Below are positions 1 to 15,300 of a DNA stretch of 64,000 nucleotides, piece by piece. Below the pieces are notes generated by a model that worked only from the letters and a program-made list of their open reading frames with translations, did no database searches and was not told where the DNA came from. Origin of the DNA: Beroe forskalii (Eukaryota; Ctenophora; Nuda; Beroida; Beroidae); contig WFMF01000107.1 in assembly GCA_011033025.1 (NCBI GenBank), forward strand, positions 62,001-126,000, read 5' to 3'. The translations under genes were made by a program, and so were the position numbers. Position 1 is the first letter of the stretch; each line of letters begins with the position of its first letter.

Positions 1-256
1 ATAGGTCCGTCAGTTAGTTGTCACTTCTACCAGGAATTCTGGGACAGTTCCACAAGACTCGTGTTCATAGAGTCATAGGAGTCAATATTCTCACCTGCTC
101 ATTCAAACACAACTTATCACATGAGTCAATATTCCAAATTGCTGGATCACTTACCAAAGTTAATATCCACCATTTCTTCACTAATCACTCCCCAAATTCC
201 ACTTCAATTCTAGCATTCTGAACCCCCCCCCATCACTTGACAACCCCTGTTTTCAG

Positions 257-335
257 TGAAGGAAGAGAAGGGGGAGTGGAGTAAATGGGGCGCCTGTTCG
301 GTGACCTGCGGAACTGGCATCAGAACACGAGCCAG
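257..335 (+). CDS. Exon: N-terminal half of a TSP1 repeat
   Basis: Acceptor tttcag ends at 256 and donor gtaata begins at 336. In frame it reads KEEKGEWSKWGACSVTCGTG followed by IRTRAR. This is the start of a thrombospondin type-1 repeat: W-x-x-W, C-S-x-T-C-G and the R-x-R ladder. It enters in phase 1 and leaves in phase 2, which matches the next exon at 13592. The second half of the repeat is missing: the next exon starts a fresh W-x-x-W, so the TSP1 is cut short and fused to the following one. Confidence 0.8.
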
Positions 336-3300
336 GTAATAAAGTATTGGCAGTTATGGGGTCAATCAGGGGCAATCAGCTTAGAATGCTGAAGTGAAGC
401 TTTGACTTTTGAAGTTTTGACTTCAAACTTATGCAATCTTTGAAGTTTTTGTTGTTTCAATCTGTTACAATTGACTGTCAGTACTTAGCCTTGTCTGATC
501 CGGAACTCCGGAACCTTAATAGTTCCCTATTCTCGGCAGGTTACCGTGTTCTGGGCCTCATGAGCATTGTGAAACGCAGGAGCAGCCTTGCATCAAAGCT
601 CCCTGTTCAGACGACAGCCAAGATACTGAGATCCAGCCTTAAGCCATTACTTGTAACACATTTTAAAACAGCTTTTGCTGCTTGCCCCTATTTAATTTTA
701 TTTGCTTAGCCTCCCTCGGGACCTCGGGCACTGATCGGGGCTCCCTCTGAAATTAATCATTCCGTACAATTCCCTGACATTCCATGATATTCCCTATCAT
801 TACCTCACATTTCACATTGTCTCTGGGCTTTTTGAGGGAGTCCTCAACTCCTCAGTTCAAAAAAGAAAATAAGCAGGAGTTCTTTGGTGGAACTGCACGC
901 CATGAACTCACTGATCATCATAAAGTTTGGAATCAGAAAATTATCATTACAAGGTTATCAATACTTCAATAAATAAATAAATCAACGAAGGTTGCCTGAG
1001 TCAGATAATGAAATTACAATTAAGACAAATACTAACTGTGGAATAATATAAAGGACCCCTTTGGCCTTAATCGGTTTATTTACATATTTCCTTAATTACA
1101 CGCCCTAATGTGATTATCTTGACCAACATCAGCTAGATTGCCATCAAGCTCGATGCTTTGTTTCGAAGTGCCATTATTGGTAGTGCGGTGCCAAATAGTT
1201 GGATTACCTAGTTTTTTTTTTTTTTTTTTTTATTTCAAAATTCAAATTTTACATGAAATATATTTTACAATGTCATTCAGGTTAAAATATTCTGTCATTC
1301 CTACTTAACCAAAATAGCACAGAAAATATAAATCAAGTGCAAAATCTGGGCTAAACTCCCAACACAGCGTTAACCATTATTACAGGGAGGCCCGTCAAAA
1401 ACATCAATCAATAAATAGGGTATAAAAAAATGATAACAATAATAATAAATAATTACGTCATCTGATAAAATTAAATCACAAACTCACAAATAATATGGTT
1501 GTCAATTGTAATCATAGATTGGTATTTAAATTGTCACAAAGAAATGCCATTTTGATATTCAAATGAGGGAAGCTTTCAACTCCTGCCCATTGAATTGTCT
1601 TTTGGTTATGTGGAAAATTGAAACTCAATAAATTTTGAATCAGTCACATTAAAGTAAGTATCTGAAATTGTGTAAAATAGTAAGTGAAGAAAAAGATTAT
1701 GCTCAGAATACTCTAGATACCTATCGATTTTTGGCAGCCATAGATTAGGCATGCGTCTAGCCATAATCTACACGCACATGTGCCATACTGGCAAAATTCA
1801 TAAATTGTGTTTGGGGTCATAAAATGAATTTAATAAGTATTTTACTTAATTGAAAACATACACACGTGTGCTGCTGGGTACTAGAATCATCGACCGATCG
1901 GAAATTTGCAAATTTCTGGGGTTTTGTCCCAGATGCAATCAACATCAATTAGAATTTTACTCTGAGCCAATACGAAAATGTGAAGCATATATCACGTGAC
2001 TTCTGGTTACACCTGTTCGGTTGACACCAAGCATAGGCAAGTCTTTAGTCAAACTGAAGTTCTTCGTCGAAACAGACTTTGGGATAAATGTTCCCAGAAA
2101 TAAGACGAATTTTATCATAAACAGCGGTGAAATTCAATTTGATGAAATGTCTGATGGAAATTGCCCGTTTAAAATATTTCGTCTCCAAATGCTGGAAATT
2201 GTCCTGGAAACAGTTCCTTTTATAACGTTTCAAATACTCAAATAATACGGTCAATTACCCTAGTCACGCCTTTCGGAGTGAGATAATAAGTTGACACCTT
2301 TTTACCTGCTCACCAAACAACGTGACGAGAAAATGTGATAATCAATGGAATATATTCGCTCTACTCGGCTCCGTATAATTGAGTAATTGGGATATTCGCG
2401 ATATGTAGCAGGGAGGGGGGCTCTGATTATTCACTTCTCTCTTGTTCCTACTCGGTGATTGGGGTTGATATGCTCTACTCAAGTATAGAGGAGATCGTTC
2501 CTTTCTCTCTTGTTCCTGATAATTCCTCTCTGTCTTGTTCCAGGTTCCTAATGTATCTCGCCACAATGCCCCACGATTCAGTGGCAACACTGTAGCTCCA
2601 GTTAGTCGGTACTTTACTGCCTTCTGGTCAGCCCATTGCTGCCATAATTGACTCAAATTATAAACACCTTGACTCCGTTAGAGGTTTATGCCGACATTTT
2701 AACTGCAATATCTATTGTTGTGATTCTTGCGTCTTGTTTAAAAGCGAGAACATCCGGCACTCTTCATTGAAACATCTTGCTGCATTTCCTGACAAATCCA
2801 GCAGAGTTTTGGGCAGGTTTCGTACCTGGGCCCACCATTTCCAGCCTGTCAGGTACCTGTCATGACATGTACCTGTTGGTACCTGTTGCTGTACCCTACC
2901 CATAAATATTATTACTGAGCAGAGAGCAGATTATGTTATAGTAATCGATTCACGGAGTCCCTGCAACAAGTTATGTAGTTATATTTTGCTTATATCATTA
3001 CTGTCAAAATCTCTAGAGTTTACCAGACGTTTGTATTCTGATTTAAGCTGAACTTTTAATCTTTAACCTATCGTCACCTGTAAAATAGTGCACTACCAAT
3101 GAATATCGTAGTATTATAACTTTATAGGACATTTACAAATAATCAGCTACCGATAGTTTCATCATTATCATGGTTTAGCGTAGTGAATAGGCGGCATTGA
3201 ACTGTATATTTTTGAACGCAACGCGAGGTAGCATCATGTGATCCATATTAAAGTTTTATCCGTCGAGTTGCTTGTAAATATTTGAAAACTTTGATTTGTT

Positions 3301-6300
3301 CTCACATTCCATTCCCGTGTTGGCGACGGGTATTTAAACTGAGACGATCTGTGATTCATACTGCGGTTCTCTATCCGTTTATTGGCGTTTTAGTTTCGCA
3401 TTTATAGTTGATAGCTCGCTTAACACCCAGCTAGGGCAAAACATACGCCAGTTTGAACATATCAGCTTCTTTCCTTTTTGAACCATTCATTTGAATTGTG
3501 AAATTGTCAAATCTTTCAAAAAGAGATATGCGTATCCAACAATTCAGTCTTTAGGCATTCAATAAATCGGAATATATCATGCTTTTATGGTTGTTGATGA
3601 TATTCATCCGTATTTCGTATTTATTACTCAGCATATTATTTTCAACGCTCAACGCTCTAAATCTGAATACCGTTTTTTCTTTTCATATTTATCTGCCAAC
3701 CTACGAATATTCCACGAAAAGAAAATGAAGTAGTCGTTTATGCACAATGCTCAGTCGAATGTCTACCTTGAAATCCATCACCCCGCGAAGCACTACCGTA
3801 CCTACCATCCTTAATTCCGGTTCCTATGACATTCGGATCCCTGGTACTCACTGATACCCGTTACTGTTTAATAGTACTGCTGATAATTGATGTGTCTCCT
3901 TCAGGGATGGAATATGGCTGAGCAGTGAACTATATAATTAATTGCTAATTATCTTGTTTTCTATATGGTGCTTGCACACACCTCTATATCTTCTCATCAA
4001 CTAGAACGATTATATCTTGAAAAAACGCTGTTTTACCACTTTACGTTGATTACATCATCCCCATAATTGGAGCTGATTATATCTCTGATTGCATCTCTGA
4101 GTGTTTTTCTGATCATATTTCCGGGAGTGTTTTTATTTGTAAAATCAGTTCTCTGAGATGCGGTGAGATGCGGTGTTTTTGTGAAAACTCTGCCCCGTGA
4201 ATTTGTCATTCTGATTTTTTGTCACGACCGTTCCGCTTGAATATAAGCTCTGGAGATTCAGAACTTATCTGATTCCTTTCTGTTTTGTTTCATAAATTTG
4301 ATTGAATGATTGATCATTGATGAATAGCTGTGACTCCTTCATTGTTCCTTCCTATTCTTAGTATCTTGAAAATGACCCATTTCTCCAATCCCCATTAATC
4401 AGTTAATCATTATCTTACTAAGTTACCATTGTCCTAGATGCCATCACGCCTTCTTGATTCGACGGATAGAGTCATGTTTGCTGCTACAAATTCATTTTCT
4501 GCGACAGATTTCTACTACGAAATGTGTCTTTTCTTGATATGGAGAAGTCAGTAAAACGTATCTGAATTGGTAACATGTTTAACAACACAACCTTATGTCA
4601 ACAACAGATTGAGTTTAGCGCTCGCGATCGAAAAGTGTGCGGCCCAACATCGTCAACAACCCATTTAAAGTCCTGATAATGACTTAACTCCCAGCCTTCT
4701 CTTTTTACTTGCGGACTGTAATATCTACTACTAGCTTCTTATCCAACGTTATAATCCGTTTAACTTTGCCCTCATCTAAGAAATCAATTAATTATCATTA
4801 CTTGCCGTAATAGTTGCTGTCTGATGCTGGGAGCTTTTGGCGGTCGTGTGCGGTAATCGACGGCTTGTTTTTGTCAGTTTGAGACCCTAAATCATGATAA
4901 TGACTTCATTCTCAATCGTCTGATATTCGAGGGGACCTTTAAAGGGATCTGTGGAAAAGTAACAAATTCCAATAGGCTCTTCGATACGCTAGAATGCGGA
5001 TCGTTTGATTTTTCAACTTTGTAGAGTTTTTTTGCTTTCAACTGAAAATCCAAGCATTTCTTATTTATTCGCCCAATTCATTCTCATTGAGCATCCTCAA
5101 CAGTGAATTCAGCTCTTCTAACTTCCTGCTAATTTGATAACCTTAATTTAATTAATCAACTTTTATTCTATTTTTTGTTGCTTTTTTGCTAATAGTTTCC
5201 ATCAAAACGCCCCATACCCTACGTCTTGGTGTGGTAGCAGACATTCATCCTACTAGCCAAAGGTTCCTCCATGGGGGGCTTTTAGTAAAAATGCTTGTCA
5301 TCAAATTATATAAATACGACTCAGGAACATATCGTATGTAGGTGAAATGTGTCATGAAAATGACACGAGGCTTTGTGTGTTTACGTGAGCAGTAAATGTA
5401 TCCATATTATGTTCGATTATGTGAATCAGAGAGGATTGTATGGAACTCCTGTGTTGTCGGGCGTTATTTCCATGTCTGCCGTATCAGCTCTGTGATACCT
5501 CCATACTGGGGGATTTTAAGTTGTTTCCAGAACTCTGAATTCTGAAAAATTTGTTTGATGTTCCTTTGAGAGGTATTAATTCGCACATTGGCACTTCATT
5601 ATTAGGCATTTTTGTCTGTATTTAACAGGGTCACGGTATTTTGCCGTTGACTTTAATAGTATTAAGATTGTTTCAAACTTCTTTCTCTTTGCTTTTAAAC
5701 GGTCATTTCTTTGTGCAGTGCATTTTCATTTCCCGAGAACCGATTGAATACTGAGTATACTGTAAAACCTTGAAAGTTTGAAGTTTAATTTTTGCTCATT
5801 AGAAAATCTACAGAATATTCCACAGTCTTGAAAGTTCAGGCTTTGCTTGATAGCAACAGAATACGATGATTGATGGTTGGGTTTAACACCTGGGATATAA
5901 TGCGCCGTCAGGGCCGTACCTGGACCTGTCTCGGGAACATGTTTTCAAGAGGAATGGGGTGTTATGTTGGGATATATTAATATATGGATATTTTCTCAGT
6001 TGGAATATTAGATTGGTTGTTAGATTGTTATCGTGAGAACGGATTATCATCGCGAGTCTGCAATATTTCAGGGAAACAGCAGTTCTAAGATAGCCGTGAT
6101 GTTATGCCATAATAATTGACGCACGATCACTTTGTTGTTAAAGTCTTTGATCGCCTTGTCAAAGATTGCATTTGGATACCTTGAAAGAGTTAATGATTGC
6201 GGAATGTTGCCTTAATTGCCAATAATATAACGGATTCAATAAATTTGTTAAAGAAAGAAAAAAAAAAAGCAGGATGAGTTCCTAATTTTTGGTGATAGAA

Positions 6301-9300
6301 GGTTTTTAATGATTGTATGTTGGAAATTCTGCATTTATGAACGTTTGTTTAATTCTGTCACTAACCAAACATGACGAAATGAGCCCCAATATGAACTCAT
6401 GTTCGCTAAAGCACCAACAGCGTAATGAATTAATTGAAATTGCCGACAACACTTCTTGTTTACATTATCTCCCGTTTTTGATTCCGTAACGAAATTGTCA
6501 CTGTCTTCCAGTTCCACGTGAGTACAAAACTCAATTTTGACAACAGTTGTCAAAATGTCTGGACGAATGGATGAGATATGTGTGTTCAAATTGGAAACTT
6601 TCATATTGTCCGAGGTAATCTATTAATTAATTTATTACTTGGAGTACTGCTGTCCTCTGTGGAACCCTGTTAAGGTGACTGAGATCCAACTGATAGAGGG
6701 AGTTCAGAGAACTTTCACAAGACGAATTTCTGGATTACAGAATCTGACGTATTGGGAAAGCTCTCCCAATTGAAGCTCATGTCACTGCAGCGTAGACAGG
6801 AGAGATATGTCATTCTGACGATGTGGAAGATTCTCCACAATGTAGTCCCGAATTCCTGTGACACTTCATTCAAGATGACATCGAGAAACGGTATGGTAGC
6901 TGTCATCCCACCACTAGCAAAGTCAAGCTCCTTGAGAAATCAAACACTCTATGATTCATTTGCGGTACAAGGACCTAAGTTATGGAATAAGGTACCTAGC
7001 CATGTAGCTGCAGAAACTTTTGACACGTTTAAAGCCTTGTCGAAATTTCTTTCCTTGATACCGGACGAGCCTCCGGTCGTAGCTGCAGCTGGTCAAACTC
7101 TCTGGTAGACTATTCGCCAGCACGGTGGTCGGAACTCTGATGACCCTTCCAACTCAACGGATAAACCCTACCAAGTTACCAAGTTAGTTACTTCATTATT
7201 GAAATGCAACCCTCTTGGAGCCAGGTTATCGGTTGTCTTCAGACTTTTATCATTTTAACACCGACTGCCTGAACAACCCTGGAAGCTATCGCTCAATGTG
7301 AACATACAATTGGAATTACTTGCCTTCACTTCGGCACGTGTCCGTTATTTCTTGCAGTCTTTTCAGTACTCGTTCCCCTTGAATTTGAAGCCTTACCAGA
7401 CACTAATTTCCAGAAAACTCACCCAAACACACGGACACACACATGATTTTTGGAGATATATACCCCTGCAACAGATACAAGTACCTATATTCCAGTTGAT
7501 GACGATCACGCAATTATTATCGTATTTTCATTATCGCCGTTCGAAACTGCAGGATTGCTGCAGAGGTAATGATGCTAATTTACCAATCTCATGCAACTGT
7601 TTGAAACCCCCGCACCTTTCTCTGCCGACCATCCCCAGGAGACGTTTCACTGACCTCTGTCTGCACTTTGCTCTCCCATATATCCCTTGAATATTCCTGG
7701 GAAATTATGTCTTCTCGACGCTGAGTCGTTTCATTTAATTTGTTTTAATTCGAGTGATTTTTTAGGGCTTTATCGGTGCCCGATCTGGCTTATAACAACC
7801 GCTGATAACACGTTTCAATTTACTTTTCTCCTTGGTTTGTTCGTGGTAGTGGAACGAGTAACTGAGTAAATATAACCGTGACGAATGATAATTCTTTCCT
7901 GAGCTAGTTAGTTTCTAATTTCTATCTTGTAATTCAGCGAATGTAGACGTGTTGTCTCTAAAATTGTAAGTTTTTCAGAAAATATAGCTGCTTTCGGCGA
8001 CCCAGCCCAAGTCTGAATCGCCAAAAAGCATATTTTCACAGATAGAAATATTTTTTAGTCGGAATTATCAAAATTACTGTGAGGTCTGACTTGAGTCTAG
8101 ATTTCAGTCGGATTCAGACATTCTTCTCTTTGTTTCTTTTGTTACCAACCGCTCTGTTTGCCCATTTACTAAAATTCTGAAGTTTTCGACCATTTAGTTC
8201 TAGAAGGTCCATTTGACACAGAGCTGCACTTTGGGTGAATATAATATGGCTAGGGTGTCAGGATATTGGATAACTAGCAGGCCCGTTGGACCTGATAACG
8301 CACAGCTCATTCGGCGCTGCTATGCACCACGTCTTTCGCAAATTTCAAACACTACCATTCGAATTGATTGAATAGTTTTCAATTTTACCGCATCAAAACA
8401 TTCCTATCAGATCAATTAATAAATCAACTATTAAATTTTATGAAGGAGCAGATTGGAAAATAGAACTTCGTTGGTTACTCTTAGTCGTGCTAAATCATGT
8501 GAATTTTGTTCAGTTTTTGTTGCAAGATGATTTCAATTCTGACAACTGATTCTCATACTTACATTGTACAATTTTGTTTCGCTCACAATATTGATCCAGA
8601 ACAGGAACTGTCCTCGAATCTGCTTCACCTATATTCGACTTGATTATATTGTACCCTTTTGTAAGCCTTGAATCGCACTTAAACGGTAAATTTCAAAACT
8701 ACAGATTACTGTTCATCGACCGACCTCTGCCACAGTTTTATGAAAACAATTTATCTGAAATATCCTCCGTTATTCGAGTTAATGTCCATTCTCCACTTTG
8801 AGATCTCGAATTCGAAGTATAAAGAAAACGGCAAATATCCCAAAACTACAGCACAACATTTAACAGTAGTAGCGTAATAGAAAGCTCTCGCATAGCACTG
8901 ATTATAATCTGCACGTGCGCAAAAATTGGTTTCCATAGCAACGGCACCTCATTTCTCCCGTTTGCATTCGTTTCTCTTGATATTTTCTTGGCAAGCTCAA
9001 ATTTAATTGTGTACGGAAGCACAGACATACATTATTCACGTGCTCTTACGAAATTATATATAAGATGGTTTCAAACAGATAATACCATCCTCGCAGTTTA
9101 GTCCAATAGCTCATGTTAAGGAAAGATTAGCTTAGATTTGATATGTTGCTATCGAAATCGGAACTGGCCTCGGCCCTGACAGTGAAATCAATTCCTTGGG
9201 ATCAAGTCTGGGCCTGTGAACAAACATGACTGAAAACATTATCGCTTGTTATTGAACTGAGCAGTTGCTGTTTTCATAGAAATTTCCATTAATGAAAATT

Positions 9301-12300
9301 GACATACGCCACGAATTTTTAAAATAATTCAAATAAATTCAGAACCCATTCAATTTTCGTTAGCCGTCTAATTTCCCGGGTACGTAAACCCATTGAATAT
9401 CCACATGAACGAGTTCTAATATCCACATATTTTCACTGCTTATTATCTACAGGTGTTCTGTCGCGTCAGGCAATTGTCATGAAGTCCCCGAAGTTTTACC
9501 CCACTGCTCACAGATTTTCCATAAAAAATAAATTTTTAGGGTTTTCGTTCAGTTTGTCCTTCTACCGTGCTATCGTAGCCTACCTTTCGCTCTAAAACTC
9601 TAAAAGTCGGAAATTCATTATTGAACTTCTGGATATTCTCAACCTTATTCCAAGCTGTTGATGTTATCACTTTGCAATGAGACAGTGATGATCTTTCTAT
9701 ATCACCACATTTCGAAACAGAAAATGATAAATATTTGCGGTATTAGAACCATAGCTGCCGAACTGCCCTCCTTTTGGGAGGGCGCCCTCCCATGCCCTCC
9801 ATTTGCCCTCCTTTCGGACCTTGCCCACCTTTTTGGAGGGCAAATCTGAAAATTACCTATAATTCTGATAATTTACTCACAATTTGAAGATTTTCTGATA
9901 TTTCCTATCTCGGATCACATTTTTAGTCGTTCCCTAAAAAAAAGGTCGCCATTTTTGAAAATTTACCTGGCACTATCTCGGATCAATTTTGAAAATTTAT
10001 CTAACAAGCACTATCTCGGATCAATTTTGAAAATTTACCTACTTAACATCCTTAAAATTTATGTATAATTCACCGAAAAATGTGAAAATTTACCTAAAAT
10101 TCTGAAAATTTACCTACAAATGAGAAAATTTACCTGATAAGCACTATCTCGGATTCAATTTTTAGGCGACGTCCAAAACTATGGAGTTTTAAGTCGCCTT
10201 CTGGCTAATGTGGTGACGGTTTTCCATCCTTGATAGCTTGTATCGGTGATTCAGCAAATCAGTCGTAGTTTAGTTGTTATGTTAACGTTGTGGAGGATGC
10301 CTGCAAGTTTAATCACTTGTTTTTTTGACAGTAATATCAGTTAGCACTGGGCTATACCAATCGCTGCTGAGTGATCATTTAGTAATGGCGTTAGATAGGC
10401 CCATGTTTGATATTTACCTGCCCCCTCACTACTATCCTCGAGTTACACTAAACCTAAACATCCCCAGAAGGACTTTGTAAAGGTGGCCGTGGCATGTCAG
10501 ACTGCTATCCAATACTTGCGTCCATCAGAGCAACATATTACGGTGAACAGTAATTCCCTAGGATTTGTCACAGTGCACGTTACTGATTATTATTATTAAT
10601 CGTCGCGCGCAACGCTCAGACCCTTCTACGACATCAATATTCAATATTCGGCATTCTAGACCATGATAATGACATCATCTTCAGAGGTCTTGTCTCTCCT
10701 CTGCGACACATTTGATTTATTACATCGCTACGAGGTACTCTAAATGTCGTAATATATGAATTACGAGGACACACCATCATATCGCACCGTGTGGTAGTAG
10801 GGGTGGTTATTATTGGGAGTTATGTAAGTCTGCAAGAGTGTGTGTGTGTGTGAGAGAGTCTCCACTGTGAGACTACTGGATCATTTCTACTAGTGTCTTC
10901 TTTCAATCGTGACAGTATTTAATGTTTCTTTTGTTTTTTCCGTTAAATTGTTTGAGAACGCTTGCGCAGAGCAGCTCCTTTTTCACTATTTCCTCGCCTA
11001 CTACCAAGAACCATATAAATTGTAATTATGCCATATAACGGCCCCTCCGTGCGCTCCAAAATATCAAATAATCGGCAAATAATTCGACATTGCTTATGAC
11101 GTTGCTATGGAGTATGCGTCAGTTGTATTTTTCCATTTTGACGATTTTCAATTTAATTTGTTTGCATTCCCCATATTTAAATTTCCTGCTACCTTGTTCG
11201 TTCATTATTTGACACGTTACAATGCATCAGGCACCTCCCATGCTCCTTCCACTGGTCTGCCTCTTACTGATCCCACCAGGGATAGCTAAGATCAGATTCA
11301 GAATCAGGTAAATACCTACGTAGATAGGAATTATTAGTAATCACTTAAAGTTTTGTTTTTTCCAAAATTCGAAAATTGTAGTAGCACCCGCTCGATAAAG
11401 ATTTTGAGACTGCGTTTTGCACGCGTACTGTCTTGAGGGGACACTGGAGACTTGCATGACTTTCGAAATTTCTGCAGAGCCGTATGTAACCTAAAACCCA
11501 CCAAGGTATTCTAACTTCATACCCAGCTAGCCTTGTTTGTTAAAAACATGAAGTGTCTGGAATAGGTATTTTCCATCTTGCCTGATGACTTAGAATCAGG
11601 TACTGGACATGTTTTAACCCTTCTCCTACCCTCTGCCACTGTAACCATGTCTCTGTTAGCTGGAGATAGGTATTGAATTACGGGGGCAATGAATGCTTGG
11701 GATTTTACTCAGCTGTGGGATCAAAAACTAGAAAAAAAAGAATAAAAAGAATGCAAAGATTATTACAAGAACTATGAAGGTCGTAGTATCGTACTCTTTA
11801 CTTTGCCATATACATGTTTATCTGTCTTCTTGACTCCTAATATCGTATCAATGGCTCTGTTACGGCTGTGTGATTTTTCCTTGGCTCCATTTTGTCTGTC
11901 ATTAACTGGTGATTGTGTTATGTGTTGATGCGAACCTGACAACCACACTGACAAGTGACAACCTTACTGACAATTAGTGACAACCACACTGACAACCGTG
12001 CTATATTCCACATATTATACTGCAACCATTTTAGTCGATTATCAGACACATCGCCAGACTGCTGTTGTAAGGCGTAGTAATAATATCTTGATACGTATCT
12101 CCCTATCTTATCTCGAGAATGTCCGGTGTGTGTTTCCTATAGATTGACGCCCTGGTATCATATGTGTGAATAATAGTGACTGTAATTGTTGGTGGCATAT
12201 GCAGTTGGCACTAATTCCACGTACAAGAAGTTATTTAATGATCAAGGATAAACTGGGCCGGTCTGGAGGAACGCCGACTCATCTTCGGCGGACCTAAGGC

Positions 12301-15300
12301 GGACTCGCTTAAGCGGACCTTTTTACCCTGACACCACGAACAAGTCCTTGACACTAATTTGGTCTGATAGGCCAGTATTTTTCCAAGTTTTGGAACCAGT
12401 TTTCATTTCAACAACGGTTAACTACATATTTCTTGTGATAATAATTGCACTCAACAGGAAATTTCCATCATTTGTTGTCGGTAAAACAAAAAAAAGCTTC
12501 CTCTTGGCGGATTTTAACACGCAAGCTTTAAACTCTGTATCATGGAAATTATAATTCTTCCGTTGATGATAATATGTGAACTTTGTTTTGTTATGATAGC
12601 TCCAGTTAAAAGTTGCTGTATAACTGTGATTAGTTTTGTCTGTATGGTGCAAACTACACTCATAACAGATGCATGTTATTGATTCGTGCCTAATACAGTG
12701 ATACGTTCATGAATTTCAAGAACATTATCAACATAGTAAAAAGACACCGAATATTATTGTCACTGGAAATTTATTATTGTTTATGCAAAAATTAAAGCTT
12801 AACTTTTTTTCTTAAAATATGGTATAGAATATGACTTCAAGCCAACCCTTTATCAGTTTAAAACGGACAATGGACATGTAATACGAATTATAAAGTTTCA
12901 TCTGAACTGAACAGGTACTTGCCCTTGACATTGAAGCCCACGCTTCATGAAACCTACCTGACTCCATAAGTCTAGGCAGCTGGTCAAAAATTAAGATTAC
13001 CTTAATAGATTTAACAATGTTTGGTCTCAAGTTTTTATCTACAGAATTATTAAGTAACTTAATTTATTTTTGCCAAACAATACGGTTTTTTGACCATGAA
13101 ATAGGCAGGATAACATATGGGTGTATGATAGGTTATCCTCCCTTCCATCAATATGTCGGGTATACAGCTGTCTTCATGTCAAGTTACTGACCACTGAAGC
13201 ATATACGGTGTCTCGATAATAATTATTAGGGCAAAAGTTTTAAACACCATTTCAATAACAGTTTGTGTTACACAAGGCGTTAATCGTTATCGTATTACTG
13301 GTTTCTGATAGCCTTGTTAAAGTTTAAGTTTATTGAATTACTCAATTTCGATGTAGCGAAATTAATTGTATAATGGTTCTTTATTTCATAGGAAAGTGCG
13401 AATCCATTTGAACCGGAATTTTATTATCCGGCCCCAGCCATTGGCCCACTGCCCCACCCATTTTCCTCTTTTACTTCCCTAGTGACCCAGACTCAGTTCT
13501 CAAGTTCTCGCTTCCCTCTCTGTCCCCTCTCCAATCTCCTTACCAATCTATGAGTATGATGCATCTTCTAAATCTTCCATTTTCTTTTCAGTTACGGGGA
13601 GTGGGAGGATTGGAGCGAGTGTACGAACTGTGTGAGGACAAGGCAGCGGTTCTGTGCCCGGTCCGACATCTGTGGCTTCAAGATAGACATTCAGACGGAG
13701 CGATGTGAGGACTGCGACCTTAACTCAGGTTGGAGAGTGTGTGTCATGTTCAATTTTGAGGTTATAAATGTGGAGGTTCAATTTATGAAAGGTTGAAGAT
13801 AAGTAAGCACCAGTCAGCTATGTATCATGATTAATTACTGTACGTTTGGGAAATGGGGATATCCAATAGTTTGATATGTTTATGATGGGTTAAAAATTTA
13901 ATTTTGAAGTGTCGAGTGGTGATTTCTTGACTAAATCCGTTAAATATTTTTAACTAAAATACAAGCCATAGATGGCCATCCTAACATCCTAACACCCAAA
14001 TTACTGTTATAAATTTAGAATTTGTCACGTTTTTCTTGCATATTCAGTGACAATACATATTACAATTAAACATGCAAGTGCTGACACGTACCTAAGTATG
14101 CTAATATTTCAGCATTTTGAAACTCAACTCAACTTCACATTTCACCCTGGCAGTCACGTCCCTGTACCATAGAACCTATAATTCTCTTGGTGGTGAGGTG
14201 TTCCTGAACAATGTGCTCAATAGAGTGTCATCCATCAACACTCACTACCATTACTTAGCACTCCACACACTAGAGCCATGTCTCACTAGTCAGTGTTAAT
14301 TCTGTTGAGGTTCAGAGGAGCAAGTTGTCGGGACTCGAGTAGCAGCTATCAACTATCAAGAGCAGAACTTAGATCGGGTACCAATCATTTTTTACGTGTT
14401 AGCCTGATGGCTTGTGGTGGTCAAGTGATGAAAATCATCTCCATGGATAAATTTTCCAGTGATGAAATGGTCGTCTGATGATAGACACGATTGCGTATCC
14501 TTGCCATTCCATTCAAATATCCGGAAAAAGGAAAACATTAAATCATTAAATCCTCAAGAGGTTAAATCCTCGAGGGCTTCACCACCTCAACAATCATCAA
14601 GTTTCATAGCTTCGTAGCAACCTACCTCAGAGATCTCCATCTAATCTCACGGTATCTCGATGTTATAGTATCAGGGATAACTTCCCATGAGACCCATCAG
14701 GTAGAAGTTAGATGCTACTCCTTATTTGGGCCGATGTTTTAATAATTGGAATGCAACTATAGTATAGCAATGTATCCGGCCTCTACATACCAGTGACTTT
14801 TGTCCCTACATAGCATTAACTCATTAGAAATCCTAACGGACAGTTACTTGAGTAATGACTGAATGACTGAAGAAGCCTAAAATAATTCAAGTAATATGCA
14901 CACTGATATGCCTTTTATTACTCACATTACCATATTTTCAGAACGGGCGTTATTTCTTTTCATCGCAACTTTAAGTATCACACTCACACACACAACTTGG
15001 GACTTTAAAGACAAGCTCTTGTGTGTACAACAATACAACGGTATAATATGCTAGAACTTAAAGTTATCGGTGCATTTTTGACTAGTCTCCCAAATATCTT
15101 AGAAAAACGTGCGATCTAACAGCTTCGTTAAATCCGTCTAATGATGTATTTGGGACACCAAAGGTCCAAAACATTCCTCCAAGTATGTTGGTAAATATAT
15201 ATTTCGAATTGAACCCAAAACTCTGATAGCGCGATAAACCCTTTGAAATTTACCCCCAAATCCCCAAGTACCAAACTTTACTGTACCAAGACGTATCTGC

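Larger units (their letters stand above)
336..13591 (+). other. 13-kb intron, no further exon seen
   Basis: The flanking exons are both phase 2 and join cleanly, so this is probably one intron. It contains a LINE fragment (6.63-7.11 kb), three CRE-like repeat copies, tandem repeats at 9.76-10.17 kb and around 11.94 kb, a T-run at 1210-1231 and an (ATAA) stretch near 970. A 104-codon minus-strand open frame at 2342-2656 is compositionally plain and lacks recognisable domains. ORF-like stretches at 431-709 and 784-972 are weakly reminiscent of non-LTR retrotransposon ends but cannot be assigned. Confidence 0.6.

Noticed and set aside
431-972. Possible LINE ORF pieces followed by an ATAA run
   Set aside because: Only a vague resemblance to RT C-terminal segments; no diagnostic motif, unlike the fragment at 6.63-7.11 kb.
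2342-2656. 104-codon minus-strand open frame
   Set aside because: Includes repeats of tctcttgttcc and has no domain, no splice support and no neighbour gene.
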